This document shows positions 24,269 to 30,430 of a stretch of DNA of 30,430 bases, piece after piece. The DNA lies in assembly GCA_041694275.1 (NCBI GenBank), contig JASMTQ010000032.1, forward strand, positions 1 to 30,430. The letters run 5' to 3'. Origin of the DNA: M55B118 sp041694275 (lineage in GTDB: Bacteria; Bacillota_I; Bacilli_A; Izemoplasmatales; Izemoplasmataceae). A model generated the notes under the pieces. It was not told where the DNA came from, made no database searches, and saw only the letters and a program-made list of their open reading frames with translations. How positions within the stretch are numbered: the first letter of the stretch is position 1; every line of letters starts with the position of its first letter. The translations under genes and the position numbers were made by a program.

Positions 24269-25060
24269 TTGCTTGCGATACCGTTTGTGCTTATGGTTGT
24301 AGTGTATGTTTTCAAACAGTTCAGTCTTCTGTTTTCAGATATGTCAGCCATAACGATGGCTGGCTGGATCGTCATCGGCCTCCTTATTTTTTCTATCTTT
24401 TGTCTTTTTGCAGTCCGCACGAGAATATTTCTGAGATATTTGGACAGAAAAGCAAGTTATGAGACATCGCAGTTTTATAGGGATACGGCGCTTCCCTACC
24501 GAAAGGTACTCAGCGAAAAAGGAAGACTTTTTGAATATGAAGTCTCCCATGCTCTAGAGAAGGAATTTCCTTCTTCACCACAGATTTTGGATCTCACTAT
24601 CAGAAAGAAAGACAGCATCAATGAATACGCACAAATTGACTGCATCTTTATTCATGACTCTGGAATTTACGTCTTGGAACTCAAGGATTACAACGGCTAT
24701 GTATATGGCAACAAGGCCCATCGGTTTTGGAATGTCGGGTATGAAACAAATGGCAAAAAAGCTATCTATGAATTTCAAAATCCGATTATGCAAAATATTG
24801 CGCACATCAATAATCTCATTGATATCGTAGAGGCAAGATATCTGAATATTGTCATATTTTCAAAAAACATCTACATAGACAGCAACCTGAGTGAAATCCA
24901 CACGCTAAAGTCCCTGATTGATCTCATTCGCTCAAGAGAACCAATGTATACAAAGGATGTTTTAAAAGATATTCTAGCCAGAATTGAGAGCAGCAGAATC
25001 AAAGGAAAAAATGATGACCATATACGCCGAATTCAGTTTAACCAAGCTAAATATACGTAA
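24269..25060 (+). CDS. Membrane-anchored NERD-domain protein (start uncertain, probable frame problem)
   Basis: The open frame from TTG 24269 gives 263 residues. Two hydrophobic segments (about 2-16 and 28-48) precede a NERD (nuclease-related) domain of about 120 residues: KGRLFEYEVSHAL, the AQIDCIFIHDSGIYVLELKDYNGYVYG core with Asp, Glu and Lys as in PD-(D/E)xK-like folds, and FQNPIMQNIAHINNL. NERD function is poorly known; DNA binding or processing is suspected. TTG 24269 and the nearby GTG/ATG lack any ribosome binding site. The frame stays open back to 24176. A TTG at 24169, eight bases after AAGGGGG, would feed into it if the run of eight A at 24174-24181 had seven, giving 296 residues with a basic N-terminus. 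Confidence 0.75.
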   Translation: MLAIPFVLMVVVYVFKQFSLLFSDMSAITMAGWIVIGLLIFSIFCLFAVRTRIFLRYLDRKASYETSQFYRDTALPYRKVLSEKGRLFEYEVSHALEKEFPSSPQILDLTIRKKDSINEYAQIDCIFIHDSGIYVLELKDYNGYVYGNKAHRFWNVGYETNGKKAIYEFQNPIMQNIAHINNLIDIVEARYLNIVIFSKNIYIDSNLSEIHTLKSLIDLIRSREPMYTKDVLKDILARIESSRIKGKNDDHIRRIQFNQAKYT

Positions 25061-25063
25061 ATC

Positions 25064-25089
25064 AAAGAGGCTATCAAGGTCTCTTTTTT
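25064..25089 (+). terminator. NERD gene terminator
   Basis: A 9-bp stem with G-T pairs (25064-25072 with 25078-25086), loop ATCAA, ending in six T. Confidence 0.7.
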
Positions 25090-25098
25090 CTATAACTT

Positions 25099-25147
25099 TT
25101 AGCACTCTAACGCTTTGCTTGACAAAACGTCAATAAAACACTAAAAT
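25099..25147 (+). promoter_or_regulatory. htpG promoter with dyad and CIRCE-like half-site
   Basis: Consensus TTGACA (25119-25124), 17 bases, TAAAAT (25142-25147). The dyad TTGAC-AAAAC-GTCAA (25119-25133) starts at the -35. Upstream, TTAGCACTC (25099-25107) is identical to the left half of the HrcA operator CIRCE; at the correct 9-base spacing the right half is degenerate (GCTTGACAA, five of nine). Confidence 0.75.
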
Positions 25148-25169
25148 CTATCATGAATGGAGGGATACA

Positions 25170-27071
25170 ATGGCTAAAACAAAAGAGTTTCAAACACAAT
25201 CAAAAAAACTACTCGATCTTATGATCAATGCCATTTACACACACAACGAAATATTCTTAAGAGAACTAATCTCAAACGCGAGTGATGCCATCGACAAAAG
25301 GCATTTCCTATCACTTACAGAGGACGAAGTCCCAGGCAGTGACGCGTATGAAATCTTCCTCGATCCCGATAAGGAAAAAAGAACACTCACCATCAAGGAC
25401 AACGGAATCGGGATGAGTGAAGAAGAACTCGTAAGTCAGCTCGGTACCATCGCAGAAAGCGGATCCAAGGAATTCATCAAAAAACTTGAGAAAAAAGACG
25501 TAGACATCATAGGACAATTTGGTGTCGGCTTTTATAGTGCCTTTATGGTTTCTAAAGAAGTTGTTGTAGATACACGCTCGCCTTACAGTAATACAGGACT
25601 CAGATGGACGTCTACAGGAGAAGATACCTACACCATCGAAGAAATCGAAAAGGAAGACATTGGTACCACCATCACGCTTAAACTAAGAGAAGATGACGAG
25701 GAAAGCGAACTCGATTTCTCAACGTATCTCGAAGAAGATACAATTAAAAGACTCATCAAGAAGTATAGCGACTACATCCGCTATCCAATCAAGATGACAG
25801 TGACCAAAGAGCAAGTTAAAGAAGATGGAGAAGAAGATGAAAAGGAAACCATCAAGGAAGTAGAAACCCTGAACTCACTGACGCCGCTATGGAAAAAACC
25901 GAAAAACGAAATCACAGACGAAGCTTTGAATGAATTCTACATGCGCCAGTTCAATGAATACAAAGAACCGCTTCATGTCATTCACAGCAAAGTCGAGGGT
26001 AAACTCACCTATACCACCCTGCTTTTCATTCCGAAGAAGCCACCGTATGACTTCTTCACCGAAAAATTCGAGAAAGGCCTGCAGCTTTACAGCAAAGGCG
26101 TTTTCATCGAAGGCAAGAACAAGGCACTTGTCCCTGATCACTTCAAATTCATCAAAGGACTTGTGGATTCAGCGGATCTCTCACTGAACATTTCTCGTGA
26201 AATGCTTCAGCATAACCGCCAGCTCAACCAGATCGCAGCGAACCTTGAGAAGAAAATCAAGAAAGAACTTGAAAAACTTTTAAGAAATGACCGCGACAAA
26301 TATATTGAATTCTACGACGCCTACAAGACCATCCTCAAATACGGCGTCTACGACAACTTCGGTGCCAAGAAGGATCTCCTCAAGGACCTTCTCATGTTCA
26401 AGACCAACAAGAGTGATGAATACATCACACTCAAGGAATATCTTGAAAGAAAACCGGAAGACCAGAAGAACATCTACTATGCAAGCGGGAAATCAAAATC
26501 CGCCATCATGAACCTTCCGCAAATGGACGCCATCAAGGAAAAGGACAGAGAAGTCCTTCTCTTCACTGAAGAAGTGGATGAATTCATGGTCCAGATTCTG
26601 AACAACTACGACGAAGTCCCATTCAAGTCCATCCAGCAAGGAGATGACGATCTCGTTGATGAGGACAAGAAAAAAGACCTTGAAGACCAGGAGAAAAGCC
26701 ACAAGAAACTCCTCAAACGTCTCAAAAAGGCTCTTGATGGAAAAGTCAAGGACGTCAAGCTCACAGGACGCCTCAAAGAAAGCCCAGTCTGCCTCGTTAG
26801 CGGAGAAGGCCTGTCACTTGAAATGGAAAAAGTCCTTGCACAAATGCCGGATGCACAAGGTATGAAGGCCGAAAGAATTCTTGAGATCAACCCGGATCAC
26901 GAACTCTTCAAAGCCCTTGAAAACGTATATGAAAAAGATGCCAAGAAAGTCGATGATTATGCAAGCCTCCTTTACCACCAAGCACTCATGATCGAAGGCT
27001 ACCCCATTGAAGATCCGAAAGAAGTCACCAACCTCATGACCAAACTCATGGTGGATGCGACTCGTAAATAG
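25170..27071 (+). CDS. htpG: Molecular chaperone HtpG (bacterial Hsp90)
   Basis: A 633-residue cytosolic ATP-dependent chaperone, complete in length (E. coli 624). The N-terminal GHKL ATPase domain shows ELISNASDAIDK (Asn36), the ATP-binding DNGIGM (78-83) and GQFGVGFYSAFMV (116-128). The middle domain carries the catalytic-loop region around LNISREMLQHNRQL, and the C-terminal dimerisation domain ends near residue 630. A charged Glu/Asp/Lys stretch (about 215-232) joins N and middle domains, shorter than the eukaryotic linker. ATG follows GGAGGG. Monocistronic with a near-consensus promoter and a strong terminator. Confidence 0.97.
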   Translation: MAKTKEFQTQSKKLLDLMINAIYTHNEIFLRELISNASDAIDKRHFLSLTEDEVPGSDAYEIFLDPDKEKRTLTIKDNGIGMSEEELVSQLGTIAESGSKEFIKKLEKKDVDIIGQFGVGFYSAFMVSKEVVVDTRSPYSNTGLRWTSTGEDTYTIEEIEKEDIGTTITLKLREDDEESELDFSTYLEEDTIKRLIKKYSDYIRYPIKMTVTKEQVKEDGEEDEKETIKEVETLNSLTPLWKKPKNEITDEALNEFYMRQFNEYKEPLHVIHSKVEGKLTYTTLLFIPKKPPYDFFTEKFEKGLQLYSKGVFIEGKNKALVPDHFKFIKGLVDSADLSLNISREMLQHNRQLNQIAANLEKKIKKELEKLLRNDRDKYIEFYDAYKTILKYGVYDNFGAKKDLLKDLLMFKTNKSDEYITLKEYLERKPEDQKNIYYASGKSKSAIMNLPQMDAIKEKDREVLLFTEEVDEFMVQILNNYDEVPFKSIQQGDDDLVDEDKKKDLEDQEKSHKKLLKRLKKALDGKVKDVKLTGRLKESPVCLVSGEGLSLEMEKVLAQMPDAQGMKAERILEINPDHELFKALENVYEKDAKKVDDYASLLYHQALMIEGYPIEDPKEVTNLMTKLMVDATRK

Positions 27072-27079
27072 TACACCAA

Positions 27080-27107
27080 AGACGCTCGATTTGAGCGTCT
27101 TTTTTTT
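27080..27107 (+). terminator. htpG terminator
   Basis: A perfect 8-bp stem (27080-27087 with 27093-27100), loop GATTT, then a run of eight T. Confidence 0.9.
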
Positions 27108-27181
27108 AAACTGAAGATGTGTTTGTTCGTACACAACACATCCTATAAACCCCGGGTTGAGTGCTTTCAACAAGAAATAAG

Positions 27182-27211
27182 TGGACAAATAGCATCTGGT
27201 CTATTTATAAT
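27182..27211 (+). promoter_or_regulatory. Promoter of the second XRE membrane regulator
   Basis: TGGACA (27182-27187), 18 bases, perfect TATAAT (27206-27211), 29 bases before the ATG. Confidence 0.65.
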
Positions 27212-27239
27212 TAAGACATCAAAGAATTGGAGGCAATTT

Positions 27240-28409
27240 ATGGACGCAGTCAATACTGGACGATTTTTACAAAGTCTCAGAAAAGAACAGAACCTGACTC
27301 AAAAGGATATTTCAAAATTGTGCGGAGTATCCGTACAGGCCGTTTCAAAGTGGGAGAAGGGTGACAACATGCCCGACATCGAATATTTGAACCGGTTATC
27401 CATTCTCTACCGCGTAAGCATCAACGAGCTCATTGACGGAGAAAGAAACAACACTTCAGATGACACTGAAAAGAAGAAGATGATTTGGAGTCTGACAATC
27501 TCAGCGTTTGTGTTCATCGCGTATTTACTCCCTTTTTTCTCAGGCAGCTTTACGTTCAATGCTGCGGAAATGGCTCAGTTTGAAGGGATGCCAGGATGGA
27601 GTGACTCTCTTGTGCCCAATGAATTTGGCAACATTACCATCGATTACACCCTGAAAGGTTATGACTTTCTCTTTAACAGCGGGGACTATTCCAACTTCTA
27701 TTTGCCGATGGCGTGGATTGTAGCGGGTATACTCATCACACACCTCGTCATTAAAATCTATACATTGAGCGGATTCATGAAAAAGACGAAAGGATTGACC
27801 CTTTATCTGATTGGGTCTTCATTCATCGCACTTATCATCAGTATCGGACTCATCATCAATGAAGGGTTTCATACAGGGCCTCAATTCATCATCATTCTGG
27901 GGGTTCTACTCAGTCTTATGCTTATGTATGATGAAAAAGCATTCGATGATTTCAAAAAGTCGCTAAGAAGAAATAGGGAAGAGTCCTTTGAACCCTTCAA
28001 TTCCAAATCATACAATGGAACCATGATTAAAGTAGCACAGATAGCGATCGGGCTCGCATTCCTTTTCAATATCCTTATTTCATGTTTTGCAGTCTATCTT
28101 TTTATTTTTGAAGGCGAGTCATTCATGATTACAATCGTGCTCAGCATTTTCGTGTTTTTGATTCCAGCATTAATTCAGCTGTTTGCGATAAGGAATATCG
28201 GAAATAGAGATACGCCCATTCATTTGATGATTGCCACCGTTGCTTCCTCGGTTTTCCTGCTTTCGGTTTTTTCTACCACGGAAGCGACATTCTCACATTT
28301 GTTTGAAGGACTTATCTTGGGCATACATGGCGTGATTGTCGCAATCCTTTTGACACTCACGGTGCTTGCTTACAAAAAGGATTCACAAAATCCAAAGACT
28401 TCTGCCTGA
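27240..28409 (+). CDS. Membrane-anchored XRE-family transcriptional regulator (second copy of the design)
   Basis: A 389-residue protein. The XRE helix-turn-helix occupies about residues 5-65 (RFLQSLRKEQNLTQKDIS, then VSVQAVSKWEKGDNMPDIEY), followed by a charged linker and about eight hydrophobic segments from about 80 to the end. The frame is open 41 codons further upstream, but GGAGG six bases before ATG 27240 and the promoter position fix this start. The HTH is a typical Bacillota XRE domain and differs clearly from the one at 23125-24072, so the two are not a recent duplication. Ligand and targets are unknown. Confidence 0.88.
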   Translation: MDAVNTGRFLQSLRKEQNLTQKDISKLCGVSVQAVSKWEKGDNMPDIEYLNRLSILYRVSINELIDGERNNTSDDTEKKKMIWSLTISAFVFIAYLLPFFSGSFTFNAAEMAQFEGMPGWSDSLVPNEFGNITIDYTLKGYDFLFNSGDYSNFYLPMAWIVAGILITHLVIKIYTLSGFMKKTKGLTLYLIGSSFIALIISIGLIINEGFHTGPQFIIILGVLLSLMLMYDEKAFDDFKKSLRRNREESFEPFNSKSYNGTMIKVAQIAIGLAFLFNILISCFAVYLFIFEGESFMITIVLSIFVFLIPALIQLFAIRNIGNRDTPIHLMIATVASSVFLLSVFSTTEATFSHLFEGLILGIHGVIVAILLTLTVLAYKKDSQNPKTSA

Positions 28410-28418
28410 TTTAACTGC

Positions 28419-28446
28419 AAAACCCTCTATATTTTAGGGGGTTTTT
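28419..28446 (+). terminator. Terminator of the second XRE regulator
   Basis: A 10-bp stem with one G-T pair (28419-28428 with 28436-28445), seven-base loop, ending in T. Confidence 0.8.
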
Positions 28447-28449
28447 CAT

Positions 28450-28477
28450 TTGGGGAAGAAAGGGTTCGTGCTATAAT
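28450..28477 (+). promoter_or_regulatory. Promoter of the amidohydrolase operon
   Basis: A perfect TATAAT (28472-28477) with a poor -35, TTGGGG (28450-28455), at 16 bases. Confidence 0.5.
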
Positions 28478-28498
28478 GACCTAGAAAGGGTGAGACCT

Positions 28499-30043
28499 GT
28501 GAAAACAGCGTATATCAATGCAATAATGCTCAACAAAAAACAGGCGTTTATCGTCGAAAACGGACGCTTTACCCATGTAGGAACCAAAAGAAAAATACTA
28601 AGTGAAGCAATCGATGAAATCATCGACTTGAAAGACCGGGCGGTACTGCCCGGGTTTAACGATGCGCACATGCATGTGCTAGGACTTGGTAAAATGATGA
28701 ACATGATCGATGTGAGTGAAGAACCATCCATTGATTCAATGATAGATTCCTTGAAAGCCTCAAACAAAAATCCCATCATCGGACGTGGCTACAAGGAAAC
28801 GCAGTTTGAAGAAAATAGAGAACCTACAAAAGCGGACCTCGACAAAGTTTCAAAGGATGTTCCCGTTATCCTTTACAGATTCTGTTCGCACGTCGTCATT
28901 GCGAACTCGAAAGCGATAGATTTGGCTTATGAAAAAAGAGGCCAATATCCTTCGAATAAAACACACTATGATCTTGAAAAGGGGAAATTCACCGAGTCTT
29001 CACGGTCGTTTCTCATGGTGCTTGAGCCCCAAGATGACACCGCCCTTAGAGAAATGATTCTGAAGGGCCAGGACCACCTCTTAAAACATGGCATCACGTC
29101 TGTAGGAAGTGACGATTTCGGAGTCGTGAGCGTCAACTACGAACGCGTTTTGAACGTCTTCAAAACACTTGCCAGGGAAGACAAACTAAAACTCCGCATC
29201 CTAGAACAAGTCAACATACCAGATGAAAAAGACTTTGATGATTTTTTGACCAAGGGCTATCCCCACAAGGCGTTTGGTCGTTATACCATCGGACCCGTCA
29301 AGCTACTTACGGATGGGTCGCTTGGTGCACGAACGGCGGCCATGAGAGCACCCTACTCCGACACGGAAAAAGAAACTGGGTTCATGGTCTTTGACAGGGA
29401 AGCCATTCAAAAGCGCATTGAAAAGGCGCGTAAACATAAGATGGACTATGCGATGCACGCCATCGGTGATAAAGCCATCGAAACCCTGGTGGAAATAAGC
29501 GAAACCTTGAAAGAGACGAACCGAAGGGACGCCATCATCCATGCGCAACTCGCGGATGAAGACCTGATTGAACGCATGAGCGCAATCGGTCTAGGCGCCC
29601 AGGTCCAGCCAGCCTTCACCGCATCAGACGCCCCAATTATTAAAGAGAGGCTTGGGGGTAGAAGTGACCACGTCTATCTTTTCAACACGATGATTGAAAG
29701 AGGCGTACCGGTCGCTTTTAGTACCGATGCGCCGATAGAACACGTAAATCCGTTTCACACTCTTTTCAGCGCCCTTAAAAGAACCACAGTCAAAGAGGAC
29801 TATCCGCCCCATCTTCCCAACGAAGGGGTACCTCTACGTGCCGGCATAAAGGCGTATTCGGCGATGGGCGCCTATTTCGCCAGGATGGAAGATGAACTGG
29901 GTGATATCAAAAAAGGCCATCTGGCGGATTTCATCGTGGTTGAGAACCTCGATTTCAAGGATCCTTCGACACTTAAGAACGCACGAGTGGTAGAAACCTA
30001 TATAGAAGGCGAAAAGGTCCATGATGCCGGTGATTTTTCATGA
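28499..30043 (+). CDS. YtcJ-like amidohydrolase
   Basis: A 514-residue metal-dependent hydrolase of the amidohydrolase superfamily. Metal and active-site blocks: the HxH motif (His57, His59) in GFNDAHMHVLGLG, LLTDGSLGARTAAM, YAMHAIGDKA, IIHAQLADED and FSTDAPIEHVNPF with the final Asp; a C-terminal small beta domain ends with KKGHLADFIVV. Length and motif spelling match the YtcJ/NfdA-type family (amide or formamide hydrolysis); the substrate is unknown. No signal peptide. GTG 28499 lies eight bases after AAAGGG; another in-frame GTG at 28490 overlaps that site. The next gene begins inside its stop codon. Confidence 0.9.
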   Translation: MKTAYINAIMLNKKQAFIVENGRFTHVGTKRKILSEAIDEIIDLKDRAVLPGFNDAHMHVLGLGKMMNMIDVSEEPSIDSMIDSLKASNKNPIIGRGYKETQFEENREPTKADLDKVSKDVPVILYRFCSHVVIANSKAIDLAYEKRGQYPSNKTHYDLEKGKFTESSRSFLMVLEPQDDTALREMILKGQDHLLKHGITSVGSDDFGVVSVNYERVLNVFKTLAREDKLKLRILEQVNIPDEKDFDDFLTKGYPHKAFGRYTIGPVKLLTDGSLGARTAAMRAPYSDTEKETGFMVFDREAIQKRIEKARKHKMDYAMHAIGDKAIETLVEISETLKETNRRDAIIHAQLADEDLIERMSAIGLGAQVQPAFTASDAPIIKERLGGRSDHVYLFNTMIERGVPVAFSTDAPIEHVNPFHTLFSALKRTTVKEDYPPHLPNEGVPLRAGIKAYSAMGAYFARMEDELGDIKKGHLADFIVVENLDFKDPSTLKNARVVETYIEGEKVHDAGDFS

Positions 30044-30430
30044 ATCCTTTCAAAAGACCGATAAGGACCGATATCCGATTTGATACGGCAATCCTTTATT
30101 GTCTGGTGCTCGCGTCTACCCTTCTTACGCTTGGAATAGGCACGCTCAGTGCATTGAGCGCAGCCTACAAGGCGCTTTTCAGACGCCTTAAAACCGGTGG
30201 AGATGAAACAGACCGTGTGAATACATTCATACGTGACATGAAAAAGACATTGCCTGAAAGCGTCATTGTCTTTATCGTAATCGTACTTATGACATTTGGC
30301 GCGGTTTATCTGCTTAGATTAAACGACACATCATACAGAGTGATCGGGCTTATTGTAATCCTTGAGAGTCTCATAGTCTTATTCTATGGAGCTGCAGGTC
30401 TTGCGCTTTTCAACTACAAGCGTGTGGTAT
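30040..30430 (+). CDS. DUF624/YesL-like membrane protein, 5' part only
   Basis: 130 codons are present before the window ends. ATG at 30040 overlaps the amidohydrolase TGA by four bases (ATGA), so the genes are translationally coupled. The product has hydrophobic segments at about 20-42, 75-92 and 103-124; the first runs into a GTLSALSAAYKALFRRLK region, resembling the start of DUF624 (YesL) proteins, which in Bacillus often sit by sugar-transport genes. Function is unknown; the assignment rests on a partial sequence. Confidence 0.65.
   Translation, partial: MNPFKRPIRTDIRFDTAILYCLVLASTLLTLGIGTLSALSAAYKALFRRLKTGGDETDRVNTFIRDMKKTLPESVIVFIVIVLMTFGAVYLLRLNDTSYRVIGLIVILESLIVLFYGAAGLALFNYKRVV

Overview
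This window comes from a bacterial chromosome of about 45 % GC by eye. It carries 25 protein genes, the last one cut by the window edge. No tRNA, rRNA, CRISPR array, insertion sequence or phage gene was seen. The strong AGGAGG-type ribosome binding sites, low-GC-Gram-positive promoters, class III (Bacillota-type) fructose bisphosphatase and four-gene PDH operon point to Bacillota. The combination of a PDH complex, lipoate scavenging, NAD salvage and a surface lipoprotein built from nuclease-associated modules resembles the Acholeplasma/Izemoplasma/Haloplasma side of the phylum; that placement is inference. TGA is a stop here (M48 protease, fbp and amidohydrolase genes end in it), so the Mycoplasma code does not apply.

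Layout. 1-3342: fructose-6-phosphate aldolase-like gene, then PTS Enzyme I on the minus strand, then a PPP-type phosphatase. 3320-7663 (minus strand): two transcription units of membrane and surface functions. One is an M48 membrane protease translationally overlapping a diguanylate cyclase; the other is an alkaline-phosphatase-superfamily enzyme followed by a rhomboid protease. 7809-11317: YqhD-type alcohol dehydrogenase, class III FBPase and a small membrane protein. 11500-16310: pyruvate dehydrogenase operon E1alpha-E1beta-E2-E3. 16570-19248: an 892-residue lipoprotein with a collagen-like segment and repeated extracellular modules. 19336-22461: lipoate-protein ligase (minus) diverging from a nicotinamidase / nicotinate phosphoribosyltransferase pair. 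22559-28409: thiol peroxidase, then a group of two membrane-anchored XRE regulators flanking a membrane NERD-domain gene and htpG. 28499-30430: YtcJ-like amidohydrolase overlapping a DUF624-like membrane protein.

How it fits together. The metabolic genes centre on sugar uptake (PTS), sugar-phosphate interconversion (aldolase, FBPase) and the pyruvate node (PDH). Lipoate and NAD, the cofactors PDH needs, are scavenged by neighbouring genes, and an alcohol dehydrogenase can reoxidise NAD(P)H. Most genes are monocistronic or in short operons separated by clear intrinsic terminators. No gene-free stretch exceeds 300 bases; the longest (16311-16569, 259 bases) holds a terminator, a promoter with repeated operator-like motifs and a structured leader.

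The observations most worth following are: a Shine-Dalgarno separated from its start codon by a perfect hairpin in front of the lipoprotein; a conserved tandem surface module whose copies differ mainly by synonymous changes; a NERD gene whose start appears displaced by a poly(A) run; and a dyad shared by the NERD and htpG promoters.
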